Positions 46,288 to 54,336 of a stretch of 64,000 bases of DNA are shown here, piece by piece. Within the stretch, counting starts at the first letter, position 1. Each line of letters starts with the position of its first letter. Under the pieces are notes generated by a model. The model saw only the letters and a program-made list of their open reading frames with translations, was not told the DNA's origin and searched no databases. The translations under genes and the position numbers were made by a program. This stretch comes from Streptomyces sp. MUM 2J (GTDB taxonomy: Bacteria > Actinomycetota > Actinomycetes > Streptomycetales > Streptomycetaceae), in assembly GCF_022414535.1 (NCBI RefSeq), contig NZ_JADWYM010000019.1, positions 58,358 through 122,357 on the forward strand. The letters run 5' to 3'.

Positions 46288-46484
46288 GTCGCCGACGGTG
46301 TCGACGTGTGCGGGCGTGCCTTCTCGGAGCCGGCGACCGGCGACTTCACGGCCGCGACCTCGCCCGGCGCGCTCCAGGCGTGCCGGAAGGCGATGGTCGT
46401 GTCCTTCGAGGGGGCGCCGGAGGTGGTGAACGTGAGGGCCGCTCTACGGGGGACTCCGGGTAGGGAACGGGAGTTTTCGGGCAT
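46284..46484 (-). CDS. Small ORF coupled to the GH4 gene, function unknown
   Basis: 66 residues from an ATG with GAGAGGT seven bases upstream, and its stop overlaps the GH4 start codon (ATGA). The composition is not arginine-rich shadow: it has Thr, Ser, Lys and Val in protein-like order. I recognise no domain. It may be a short regulatory or coupling peptide, or the remaining C-terminus of a lost gene such as a sugar-binding protein. Confidence in expression is moderate. Confidence 0.5.
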   Translation of the reverse strand: MPENSRSLPGVPRRAALTFTTSGAPSKDTTIAFRHAWSAPGEVAAVKSPVAGSEKARPHTSTPSAT

Positions 46485-46683
46485 GGCGAGACCTCTCGGG
46501 GTGGGTGGTGGTGAGGGGGATCGGTCGGGGGAGGACGTGAGGGGCGGCGGGGCCGGGACGGCGGAACGTCCGAGACGGTGACGGTGACGGCGAGGGCGAC
46601 GGGACGGCAGGGAGGCGGGACGTCGGGAGCGCAGGGCGCCCGGGGCCGGGGCGGGGAGCCGGGGTCCGGGGGATGTGCGGGAG

Positions 46684-47895
46684 TCAGCGGGAGGTGTCGA
46701 AGACCTCGTCGCGGGTGGTCGCCAGCGCGTTCTCCAGTGCGCCGCGCAGAACGGGTTGCCCGGTCACGTCTCCGAGCACCAGCCGGGGCCGGGAGGCGGC
46801 CAGCTCCGCCAGCTCGTCCTGGACGAGGCGCCGCAGGACCTCACCGCCCGCGGTGAGCGAGGAGCCGGACAGGACGACGAGTTCGGGGTCGAGGACGGAG
46901 ACGAGGGAGGCGAGGCCGGTCGCGAGCCGGGTGGCGTACGCCGCCAGAAGTCGCCGGCCCGCCGCGGTGTCCTCCGCGGCGGCCCGCCGGACGAGTTCCG
47001 CGGCGGCTTCCGTGTGCGGCCCCGACGGGATCTCCGTCATGCCGAGTTCACGGGCGAGCCGGGGGACGGCCCGCGAACCCGCCAACTCCTGGTAGCCGCC
47101 GCTGTTGGCCCTGGTCACCTTGCGGACCAGGGGCGTGCCGGGAACCGGCAGGAAGCCCACCTCGCCCGCGCCGCCGGTCCAGCCGCGGTGCAGCCGGCCG
47201 CCGAGGACCAGGGCAGCGCCCAGGCCCTCCTGGTTCCACAGCAGGACGAAGTCCTCGTGCCCGCGGGCCGCCCCGAGCCGCTGCTCGGCGATCGCTACGA
47301 GGTTGACGTCGTTCTCGTACTCCACCGGCATCGGCAGTGCGGCGGCGAGGGCGTCGAGCACGTCGGGGGAATGCCATCCGGGCAGGTGGGAGGCGTAGCG
47401 CAGGCGGCCCGTGGTCGGGTCGAAGGCGCCCGGGGTGGCTATGACGACCCGGTGGACGTCGTCCCGGGTCAGGCCCGCCGCCTTGACGGCGCCGTCAAGG
47501 GCGTCGGTGACCTGCTGGGCGACGGACCGGGTGCGGTGCCGCCCCGGGGTGGGCAGCTCGTAGGCGCCGACCGCGCGGCCGGTGAGGTCGGCGACGGCGG
47601 CGCGGATCCGGTCGGGGGAGACGTCGAGGCCGGCGGCGTGCGCGGCGACCGCGTTGACCTCGTAGAGCCGGGCGCTGGGGCCCGGTCGCCCCTCGCTGGT
47701 GCCGCCCGCGAGCACCAGTCCCGCCGCCTCCAGCCGGGCGAGCAACTGCGAGGCCGTCGGTTTCGACAGCCCGGTCAGTTTGCCGATCCGGGTGCGTGAG
47801 AGGGGGCCGTGCTCCAGCAGCAGGTCCAGCGCGGCACGGTCGTTCATGGCGCGCAGCACACGTGGGGTACCCGGCGTACCGGCGGTTCCTGCCAT
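46684..47895 (-). CDS. ROK-family transcriptional repressor
   Basis: 403 residues. A winged-helix DNA-binding domain fills about residues 12-75 (ALDLLLEHGPLSRTRIGKLTGLSKPTASQLLARLEAAGLV). A ROK sugar-kinase-like domain follows (AGLDVSPDRIRAAVADLTG, VVIATPGAF, GEVGFLPV, LVVLSGSSLTAGG). The usual zinc-cluster cysteines of ROK kinases are absent, as common in repressors. It lies upstream of the GH4-kinase genes on the same strand. A palindrome 77 bases from its start fits autoregulation. A sugar or phosphosugar from the GH4 pathway is the likely inducer. Confidence 0.92.
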   Translation of the reverse strand: MAGTAGTPGTPRVLRAMNDRAALDLLLEHGPLSRTRIGKLTGLSKPTASQLLARLEAAGLVLAGGTSEGRPGPSARLYEVNAVAAHAAGLDVSPDRIRAAVADLTGRAVGAYELPTPGRHRTRSVAQQVTDALDGAVKAAGLTRDDVHRVVIATPGAFDPTTGRLRYASHLPGWHSPDVLDALAAALPMPVEYENDVNLVAIAEQRLGAARGHEDFVLLWNQEGLGAALVLGGRLHRGWTGGAGEVGFLPVPGTPLVRKVTRANSGGYQELAGSRAVPRLARELGMTEIPSGPHTEAAAELVRRAAAEDTAAGRRLLAAYATRLATGLASLVSVLDPELVVLSGSSLTAGGEVLRRLVQDELAELAASRPRLVLGDVTGQPVLRGALENALATTRDEVFDTSR

Positions 47896-47971
47896 CGCTT
47901 CGAACCCCTGCCCTTCCGGCGGCTCGGCTTCCCGGCGACCCGGGAGGACCGTCCACCGCCGAGTCACTGTT

Positions 47972-47984
47972 AGGAAAGTTTCCT
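47972..47984. promoter_or_regulatory. ROK-type palindromic operator
   Basis: AGGAAAGTTTCCT is a perfect inverted repeat (AGGAAA/TTTCCT around one base) inside GTTAGGAAAGTTTCCTGT. It resembles GGAAA-TTTCC sites bound by Streptomyces ROK repressors, and lies upstream of the ROK gene. Confidence 0.72.
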
Positions 47985-48150
47985 GTCGGCTTGGGTGGAA
48001 CGTATGCCCCGGGGAAGGGGGCGTCAAGAGACGGCACCCCCGCGGCAACGGAGTCGTTACCGGCGGGGGCGCGGGGGCCGGCTGAGGATCCGGGGCCGCC
48101 CGGGGGACGTGAGGGGGCGGGGCCTAGGGGGCGCCCGTGCGCCCCCTGGG

Positions 48151-49254
48151 CTACCTGCTGGGAGGTGCCGGCCGCTGCGGGGTGATCGGCGCCGCCGCCT
48201 CTGCCTGCGGGGAGTCCTCGTCGGAGAACGCCGACGGGGCCGCCACCGCGGCAGCCGGGTCCTGCGTCCCGTCCTCCGGCGCGGCAGCCGTCGCGCCGCC
48301 GGCGACGGGGATGTCGGCGGCGTCGAAGGCGCGCTTGATACGCCAGCGCAGCTCCCGCTCGACCGCCGTGTCCTTGCCCGGCATGGTCTTGGCGGAGACG
48401 CGGACCACCATCGAGTCCGGCAGCACGCTGTCCAGCCCGAGCACCTCGATCGGGCTCCACAGCAACTCGTTCCAGGGCTCTTCCTTGCCCATCCGCTCGG
48501 CCACCCCGTCGAGCGTGGCCCTGACCCGGTCCAGGTTCTCGTCGCCGTTAAGGGTGACGTCCACGTTGGCCGTCGCCCAGCCCTGGGAGAGGTTGCCGAT
48601 GCGCTTGACCTCGCCGTTGCGGACGTACCAGATCGCACCGTTCGGGCCGCGCAGCTTGGTCACCCGCAGGCCGACCTCGACGACCTCCCCCGTGGCGGGC
48701 CCCGCGTCGATCGTGTCGCCGACGCCGTACTGGTCCTCGAGGATCATGAACACGCCGGAGAGGAAGTCCGTGACCAGGTTGCGTGCGCCGAAGCCGATCG
48801 CGACGCCCGCGACACCGGCGGAGGCCAGCAGCGGGGCCAGGTTGATCTGGAACGCGGACATCACCATCAGCGCGGCCGTCCCCAGGATGAGGAAGGACGT
48901 CACCGACCTCAGCACCGAGCCGATCGCCTGCGAGCGCTGCCTGCGGCGCTCGGCGTTGACCAGCAGGCCGCCCAGCGAGGTGGCGTCGACGGCCTGGCCG
49001 GTGCGGCTCATCCGGTCGATCAGCTTGGTGATCGCCCGCAGCACGATCTTCCGCAGCACCACGGCGATCACCAGGATCAGCAGCACCTTCAGCCCGATCG
49101 CCAGCCACGTCGACCAGTTCTGCTCGATCCAGCTGGCCGCGTTCGTCGCGCTCTCCTGGGCGTCCTCCAGCGAGGGCACCGCCGGCGCCGTCGTCGTGGA
49201 CGGGGAGGGGGACGGTGACGAGTCGGCGGCCGGCAGAACGGCGGGCAGGGACAC
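48151..49254 (-). CDS. MscS-family mechanosensitive ion channel
   Basis: 367 residues; GTG chosen because GGAGGT lies seven bases upstream. A Ser/Pro/Thr-rich extracytoplasmic N-terminus precedes three membrane helices (about 55-75, 130-150, and the pore helix 155-185 with the Gly/Ala-rich AGVAGVAIGFGARNLV). The MscS beta domain (DQYGVGDTI, IWYVRNGEVKRIGN) and a mixed C-terminal domain follow, ending in an Ala/Pro-rich tail. The channel opens under membrane tension to relieve osmotic shock. No operon partner is apparent. Confidence 0.93.
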   Translation of the reverse strand: MSLPAVLPAADSSPSPSPSTTTAPAVPSLEDAQESATNAASWIEQNWSTWLAIGLKVLLILVIAVVLRKIVLRAITKLIDRMSRTGQAVDATSLGGLLVNAERRRQRSQAIGSVLRSVTSFLILGTAALMVMSAFQINLAPLLASAGVAGVAIGFGARNLVTDFLSGVFMILEDQYGVGDTIDAGPATGEVVEVGLRVTKLRGPNGAIWYVRNGEVKRIGNLSQGWATANVDVTLNGDENLDRVRATLDGVAERMGKEEPWNELLWSPIEVLGLDSVLPDSMVVRVSAKTMPGKDTAVERELRWRIKRAFDAADIPVAGGATAAAPEDGTQDPAAAVAAPSAFSDEDSPQAEAAAPITPQRPAPPSR

Positions 49255-49588
49255 GGCGGGTACCTCCAGATGCGCTCCACCCCATCCGGCGCTGCGGTCA
49301 GAGAAGGTCACGAAAAGGTCACCGGGCGGGCAGGGTGACCACACTAACGGGGCATTGCGGGTGCGCCGGGCCGAACCGGGAAGCGGCTACGACGCCCGTC
49401 GGGGCCGGGATCCGCCGCATGAACTGGTGGGATGGACCGGCTGGGATCCGGGGGATGCATGAGGTGTGGTCGAAAACACTCCCAGCCCGTTACCGGGACA
49501 TGGTGGCGCGTCCACCAGCCATGAGGGGAGACTGACTACGGATCGTCCCGGCGCGAGCCACGCGCCGCCGGCGTACAAGGAGGCATCC
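49255..49588. other. Divergent promoter gap between mscS and the HNH gene
   Basis: 334 bases, no gene. The right part has a less GC-rich stretch (GGTGTGGTCGAAAACACTCCC near 49461-49481) that is the best candidate promoter zone for the HNH gene. I found no clear operator. Confidence 0.4.
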
Positions 49589-50125
49589 GTGCCGCATGTC
49601 CTGGTCCTCAACGCGTCGTACGAGCCGCTCGGCGTCGTACCGCTCCGCCGCGCGCTCGTCCTCGTCCTCGAGAACAAGGCAGTCTGCCTCGAGGAGTCCG
49701 GCGCCCATCTGCACAGCGCAACCGTCACAGTCCCCGCACCCAGCGTGGTCCGGCTCAAGCGATTCGTCCGGGTTCCCTACCGGGGGCCCGTTCCTCTGAC
49801 CCGCCGGGCGCTCTTCGCCCGCGACGGGGGCCGGTGCATGTACTGCGGTGGCGTCGCAACCAGCGTCGACCACGTCATCCCGCGCTCGCGCGGGGGCAAG
49901 CACGTCTGGGACAACGTGGTGGCCTCCTGCCGCCGCTGCAACCACGTCAAGGCCGACCGTCACCTGGTGGAACTGGGCTGGCGGCTGCGGCACAAACCAG
50001 CCCCGCCCACCGGTCTGGCCTGGCGCATCATCGGGACCGGACACCGGGACCCGCGCTGGCTGCCCTATTTGCAGCCGTACGGCGCGGACGACGCCCTGGC
50101 CCGGATCGACGGCATCTCCGCCTGA
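49589..50125 (+). CDS. HNH endonuclease family protein
   Basis: 178 residues from a GTG with a perfect AAGGAGG ribosome site. An N-terminal region (VLVLNASYEPLGVVPLRRALVLVLENKAVCLEE) of about 60 residues is typical of the widespread actinobacterial HNH protein. The HNH core follows: zinc CxxC in RCMYCGG, the VDHVIPRSRGG histidine motif and CRRCNHVKADR. All nuclease residues look present. The protein is conserved, chromosomal and not linked to a phage or toxin here, so a DNA repair or processing role is more likely than defence. Confidence 0.92.
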   Translation: MPHVLVLNASYEPLGVVPLRRALVLVLENKAVCLEESGAHLHSATVTVPAPSVVRLKRFVRVPYRGPVPLTRRALFARDGGRCMYCGGVATSVDHVIPRSRGGKHVWDNVVASCRRCNHVKADRHLVELGWRLRHKPAPPTGLAWRIIGTGHRDPRWLPYLQPYGADDALARIDGISA

Positions 50126-50436
50126 CGATCCGGGCCTCCGCGTCCCCCCGTCCCGAGCGCGGTGTCCCGACGCCGGCACCGCGCTCGTCGGCGTCCCCCG
50201 GCCCCGAGGGCTCCCGTGCCCCGGGGGCCGGCGTCGTGCTTCGTCGCCCGCGCGGCGCCTCAGAGCCGGACGGCCGTGATCCACGGCGTCGACGGCACCG
50301 CACTCCCGTGCGTGCCTCCCGGGTCGGGGGACCTGCGTCGCTCCGCCCGCGCGCGGGCAGCGAAAGGCCCGGCCGCGCGCTCGGCGGGCCGGGCTCGGGA
50401 ATCGGGCGCGGAAGGCTCAGAACGCCGTTCGGGGCG
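50126..50436. other. Gap downstream of the HNH gene
   Basis: 311 bases between convergent genes with no credible reading frame. It is GC-rich with several short inverted repeats but no single dominant terminator hairpin. Confidence 0.4.
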
Positions 50437-50688
50437 TCAGGCCCGGGCCTTCGGCTTCGTCACGCGGATCTTGGAGCGGTCCAGGACCATCACCAGGCCC
50501 GTGATGACCGCGAAGATCACCAACGGGAGGAAGACGTACAGACCCAGCGTCTCGCCGACGCCGAGGCCCGTGCCGGGGTCGTCGCCGTCGTCGCGGGTCA
50601 GCGCGAGCGCGGGGGACGACATGAGCAGCATCATCAGCGTCGTACCGGCCGCCAGGGCGCCGGCGCGCAGGGTCTTCTTCTTGTCCAC
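50437..50688 (-). CDS. Small membrane protein with signal peptide
   Basis: 83 residues from GTG. A lysine-rich start (DKKKTLR) and hydrophobic stretch to ALA near residue 30 form a signal peptide or first helix. An acidic linker (RDDGDDPGTG) and a second membrane helix (LYVFLPLVIFAVITGLVMVL) follow, ending in a basic cytosolic tail. It would sit in the membrane with the acidic loop outside. No family function is known to me. No ribosome site is seen, so a short leader is possible. Confidence 0.78.
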   Translation of the reverse strand: MDKKKTLRAGALAAGTTLMMLLMSSPALALTRDDGDDPGTGLGVGETLGLYVFLPLVIFAVITGLVMVLDRSKIRVTKPKARA

Positions 50689-50764
50689 GGTGCAAACGTA
50701 GCGAACGGCGGAACGAGACGCGCGCCCGGGGTGCCGTATGAGGGCCCCACCGGCCGCCGCCGGG

Positions 50765-52840
50765 TCAGGTGCCGCCCCGCAGCACCTCCATCAGCGCCCA
50801 CAGCCGCGGTGAGGCCGCCAGCTCCTCCAGGGACACCGGGCGGCCCTGCGCGTCGGCGATCGGCAGCCGCCAGTTCGGGTACTGGTCCCAGGTGCCGGGC
50901 AGATTCTGCGGGCGGCGGTCGCCCACCCCGTCCGGCAGCCAGACGCCGACCAGCCGTGCCGGGGTGCGCAGCAGGAAGCGGTGCACGGCCTGGATCCCGG
51001 CCTCCTCCGAGACCTGGTCCGCGCCCCCGCCGGCGCCCTCCAGCAGCCCCAGCCGCGCCAGCAGGTCCAGCCACTCTCCCGTGTCGGCGGCGGCCTCCGC
51101 CCGCTCCACCTCCAGCGGGCGCGTCAGCAGGCCCAACCGGTCGCGCAGCTCCACGTGCTCGCCGCTGAGCCGCGCCGCGGTCGACGGCAGATCGTGGGTG
51201 GTCGCCGTCGCCAGGCAGTCCGCGCGCCACCGGCCCGGCGGCAGCGGCTGTCCGCCGCCCTCCCAGTCCCGCTCGAACCACAGCACCGACGTGCCCAGCA
51301 CCCCGCGCTCGCGCAGCGCCTCGCGCACCCCCGGCTCCACGGTGCCCAGATCCTCGCCGATCACCACCGCCCCGGCCCGCGAGGCCTCCAGTACCAGCAG
51401 GGCGAGCATCGCCTCGGCGTCGTAGCGCACGTACGCGCCCTCGGTCGGCGGCTCACCCTGCGGCACCCACCACAGCCGGAACAGGCCCATCACATGGTCG
51501 ATGCGCAGGGCCCCGGCATACCGGAACAGCGCCCGCAGCAGGCGGCGGTACGGCGCGTAGCCCGACGCGGCCAGCCGGTCCGGGCGCCAGGGCGGCAGAC
51601 CCCAGTCCTGGCCGCGCGCGTTGAAGGCGTCCGGGGGCGCGCCGATCGACATCCCCGCCGCGAAGTGGTCCTGCTGGGCCCACGCGTCCGCGCCCTGGGG
51701 ATGCACTCCGACCGCCAGGTCGTGCACCACGCCGACCGGCATCCCGGCATCCCGCGCCACCCGCTGGGCGGCCGTCAGCTGCGCATCGGTGAGCCACACC
51801 AGCCAGCTGTGGAAGTCGACGCGGTCCATCAGCTCGACGCGGGCCCGCTCCGTCTCCGCCGACCGCGCGTCACGCAGCCCTCGTGGCCAGCGGCTCCAGT
51901 CCGGGCCGTGCACCTCCGCCAGCGCGCACCACGTCGCGTGGTCCTCCAGGGCCCGGCCCTGCCCGGCGAGGAAGTCGGCGTACGCGGTCCTCCGGCCCGG
52001 CCCGAGCGGCACCTTCCGCACCAGCTCCAGGGCCTGCCGCTTCAGCTCCCACACCGCGTCCCGGTCGATCAGCGCGCCCTCCTCCAGCACCGCCGCCCGC
52101 AGCCGGGCCGCCCGCTCCAGCAGCGCCGCCGCCTTCTCGCGGTCCTCCACGTAGGCGAACTCCGGCACGTCCTCGACCCGCAGATGCACCGGGTCGGGGA
52201 AGCGGCGCGAGGAGGGTCGGTAGGGGGAGGGGTCGGTCGGGGCTCCCGGAACGGCCGCGTGCAGCGGGTTGACCTGCACGAACCCCGCGCCCAGAGCCCG
52301 TCCGGCCCAGCCTGCGAGCTCGCCGAGGTCTCCGAGGTCGCCCATACCCCACGAGCGCTGCGACAGCAGCGAGTACAGCTGGACCAGCAGTCCGTACGAC
52401 CGCCCCGCCGGTGTCGGCAGCCGTGGCGGGGCCACCACCAGGTGGGTCTCGGCGGTGCGTCCGTCGGGCGCGGTCGCCGTCAGCCGGTGCACGCCGGGCG
52501 GGAGGTGGTCGACGGTGGCGTGCGACTCGCCCTGCTCGGTGTCGACGCGCAGCCTGGCGCCCTCCGGCAGCGCGGCCAGGGCCCGAGGGGCGCTGCCGCT
52601 CCAGCAGACCACCGTCGGCGGCAGCAGCCGCTCGCGGACGTCCCGTTCCCGCGCCGCGCGTGCGGCCCGCGTCGACTCGGGGGTGCCGGCGTCCACCCCG
52701 AGGGCGGCGAGCACCCGGATGAGCGCGGTGGCCGAGGCCGTGACCGTGCGGCCGGGGGAGGGCTGGAAGGACGGGGCGACGCCGTGCAGTTCGGCGAGCC
52801 GGGTCAGGTCCGCACTGGGCGGCGGGGCGGGAGCTGCCAT
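50765..52840 (-). CDS. malQ: 4-alpha-glucanotransferase (amylomaltase) MalQ
   Basis: 691 residues. An N-terminal domain of about 150 residues is typical of long actinobacterial MalQ. The GH77 barrel follows. Catalytic regions are visible: the nucleophile aspartate in LRIDHVMGLF, the acid/base glutamate in GEDLGTV, and the transition-state aspartate in TTHDLPS. MalQ transfers alpha-1,4-glucan chains during maltodextrin and glycogen turnover. It follows the small repeat-rich ORF directly, with its ATG right next to that stop. Confidence 0.95.
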   Translation of the reverse strand: MAAPAPPPSADLTRLAELHGVAPSFQPSPGRTVTASATALIRVLAALGVDAGTPESTRAARAARERDVRERLLPPTVVCWSGSAPRALAALPEGARLRVDTEQGESHATVDHLPPGVHRLTATAPDGRTAETHLVVAPPRLPTPAGRSYGLLVQLYSLLSQRSWGMGDLGDLGELAGWAGRALGAGFVQVNPLHAAVPGAPTDPSPYRPSSRRFPDPVHLRVEDVPEFAYVEDREKAAALLERAARLRAAVLEEGALIDRDAVWELKRQALELVRKVPLGPGRRTAYADFLAGQGRALEDHATWCALAEVHGPDWSRWPRGLRDARSAETERARVELMDRVDFHSWLVWLTDAQLTAAQRVARDAGMPVGVVHDLAVGVHPQGADAWAQQDHFAAGMSIGAPPDAFNARGQDWGLPPWRPDRLAASGYAPYRRLLRALFRYAGALRIDHVMGLFRLWWVPQGEPPTEGAYVRYDAEAMLALLVLEASRAGAVVIGEDLGTVEPGVREALRERGVLGTSVLWFERDWEGGGQPLPPGRWRADCLATATTHDLPSTAARLSGEHVELRDRLGLLTRPLEVERAEAAADTGEWLDLLARLGLLEGAGGGADQVSEEAGIQAVHRFLLRTPARLVGVWLPDGVGDRRPQNLPGTWDQYPNWRLPIADAQGRPVSLEELAASPRLWALMEVLRGGT

Positions 52841-53137
52841 CTACGGCCTCGGGAAGGCGGGGTCCGCCTCCGCGTCGGACTCGCTGGTCAACGGCGCGGC
52901 GTCGGCGAGCGGCGGCTCGCTGGTGAGGGGCTCGGCATCGGGCAGCGGCGGCTCGCTGGTCAGCGGGATCTCGGCGCGGGTCCCCTCGGAGCTGAAGATG
53001 TACGGCCGGGAGCTCTCGGGCTCGAAGGGCATCGCGGGCCGGGGCACGGTGGGCCGTGCGGCCGGCGCGGAACCGGGTTCGGACCCGGAGTCGGGTTTGG
53101 ACAGGGCCGAGAGCAGGAGATGTGCCGAAGCGGCCAC
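52841..53137 (-). CDS. Small low-complexity protein upstream of malQ
   Basis: 98 residues from a GTG with an excellent AAGGAGG site; an alternative in-frame GTG at 53185 would add 16 residues. After a short helical start (AASAHLLLSAL) the sequence is Ser/Pro/Glu-rich and carries three copies of a PLTSE-type unit near the end. No fold or signal peptide is recognised. The stop abuts the malQ start, so it is probably translated together with malQ. Likely real because of the ribosome site, but its role is unknown. Confidence 0.6.
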   Translation of the reverse strand: MAASAHLLLSALSKPDSGSEPGSAPAARPTVPRPAMPFEPESSRPYIFSSEGTRAEIPLTSEPPLPDAEPLTSEPPLADAAPLTSESDAEADPAFPRP

Positions 53138-53181
53138 CGGGGGCCTCCTTGTCGCGTGTGCCGGGGTGCGGCGTGAACGGG

Positions 53182-53256
53182 TCACGGCAGCCCTACCCAG
53201 TGGACGCGATGGCAGACGTCCGAGAGGTGAACAGTGCGCATCTCGTCACAATCCAT
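53182..53256 (-). CDS. Putative 24-residue leader peptide ORF
   Basis: ATG to TGA, 24 codons, rich in Cys, His, Asp and Trp (DVCHRVHWVG), unlike the surrounding arginine/proline-rich shadow frames. Its stop overlaps the alternative GTG at 53185 of the next ORF (GTGA). The composition resembles short leader ORFs in actinobacteria, but the ribosome site is weak and no family match can be shown. Treat as tentative. Confidence 0.35.
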   Translation of the reverse strand: MDCDEMRTVHLSDVCHRVHWVGLP

Positions 53257-53591
53257 GCACCCATGATCCACCCGGAGTGGAGCAAAGCGCGTGATCGGTC
53301 CGGTTGCGGGGCGCGCGCCGCGACGGCGCGCGGGCGGAGCCGGGCCCGGTCCGGCGGTGGGCGGGAGCCTGGCGGGGCGGCGGTCGGGCGAGGTGGGGTT
53401 CGTCGTGGCGGTGGCGGTGGCGGTGGCGGCCCGGCGAAGGCGGCCGGACGGGCGGGTGCGGCCCTTTCGGGGACCGGCCGGACGGGGGCGCCGGATCGTG
53501 TCGGTCGGCCCGCGCGACGGCGGATCCGTACCGCGGCCGGCCCGCGCCGGAGCCGGGCCGCGCCGGACGCGCCCGGTGCGGCCCGGCCGAC
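53257..53591. other. Gap downstream of the TetR gene
   Basis: 335 bases, extremely GC-rich with GGTGGC runs (53400-53440). No protein-like reading frame on either strand. It must hold the promoter of the malQ group near 53260-53330, but no elements could be assigned. Confidence 0.4.
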
Positions 53592-54203
53592 TCAGGGGTG
53601 CGGTGCGACCATGTAGCGCTGCACCGTGGGGCCCAGCCAGGCCGCGATCTCGTCGCGGGTCAGGGCCGCGACCGGGGGCAGGTGCAGGACGTAGCGGGTG
53701 AGGGCGAGGCCCAGCAGCTGCGTCGAGACGAGCGCGGCGCGGGCGGGTGCCTGCTCGGGGTCGGGACAGGCGGCGCGGGCGGCCGGCAGCAACTGGTCGC
53801 GGAAGACGCCCTGCATGCGCTGGGCCCCGGCCCTGCTGGTCGCCCCCACCCGGAGCAGGGCTGTGAGCTGCTCGTTCTCCTCCCACTGGGTGAGGAAGTG
53901 GGTGACCAGCACGCGTCCGAGCTCGTCGCGGGGTACCGCGCCGAGGTCGGGCATCCTCAGGTCGACGGAGACGGCCGCGGCGAAGAGACCCTCCTTGTTG
54001 CCGTAGTAGCGCATCACCATCGACGGATCGATGCCCGCGTCCCTGGCGATGGCGCGGATGGTGGTTCGCTCGTAGCCGTCGGTGGCGAAGCGTTCGCGGG
54101 CGGCGTCGAGGATGGCGGCGCGGGTGGCGTCGGAACGGCGGGCCGCCGTCGGCGCCGGGGGCCCGGAAGAGCCGGGGGCGCGGGGTGTCTCGCTGCGGTG
54201 CAT
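53592..54203 (-). CDS. TetR-family repressor
   Basis: 203 residues; the ATG at 54203 is chosen because it opens just before the DNA-binding domain. The helix-turn-helix lies at about residues 25-70 (RAAILDAARERFATDGYERTTIRAIARDAGIDPSMVMRYYGNKEGLF), followed by an all-helical ligand domain of the TetR_C_11 type. It is divergent from an FAD monooxygenase gene, and three GCCAAC-arm palindromes occupy the gap. It therefore probably represses both genes until a substrate of the monooxygenase binds. Confidence 0.93.
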   Translation of the reverse strand: MHRSETPRAPGSSGPPAPTAARRSDATRAAILDAARERFATDGYERTTIRAIARDAGIDPSMVMRYYGNKEGLFAAAVSVDLRMPDLGAVPRDELGRVLVTHFLTQWEENEQLTALLRVGATSRAGAQRMQGVFRDQLLPAARAACPDPEQAPARAALVSTQLLGLALTRYVLHLPPVAALTRDEIAAWLGPTVQRYMVAPHP

Positions 54204-54216
54204 ATCGGCCAGCGTA

Positions 54217-54234
54217 GGCCAACACGTGTTGGCC
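54217..54234. promoter_or_regulatory. TetR operator, perfect palindrome (proximal to repressor gene)
   Basis: GGCCAACACGTGTTGGCC is a perfect 18-bp palindrome 14 bases upstream of the repressor start codon, suited to autoregulation. Confidence 0.85.
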
Positions 54235-54242
54235 AACAAGAG

Positions 54243-54248
54243 TTGACA
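54243..54248 (+). promoter_or_regulatory. -35-like hexamer of the monooxygenase promoter
   Basis: TTGACA matches the sigma-70/HrdB -35 consensus, between the operator copies and pointing toward the monooxygenase. The matching -10 is not clear (CATGTAA around 54269-54275 is one candidate). Confidence 0.5.
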
Positions 54249-54275
54249 TCGGTGGGGTGCTGCGCTTCCATGTAA

Positions 54276-54305
54276 GCCAACGGTTGTTGGCCAACGACCG
54301 TTGGC
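54276..54305. promoter_or_regulatory. Two overlapping TetR operator copies
   Basis: GCCAACGGTTGTTGGC (54276-54291) and GCCAACGACCGTTGGC (54290-54305) share the GCCAAC/GTTGGC arms of the site at 54217 and overlap by two bases. They lie between the -35-like box and the ribosome site of the monooxygenase gene, where a bound repressor would block transcription. Confidence 0.85.
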
Positions 54306-54336
54306 ACAGGAGTGCCGGCATCCAGGAGGGGGCATC

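Noticed and set aside
49589..50125. HNH nuclease as part of a phage defence system
   Set aside because: No restriction, toxin or helicase gene is adjacent; this HNH type is a conserved core gene in actinobacteria.
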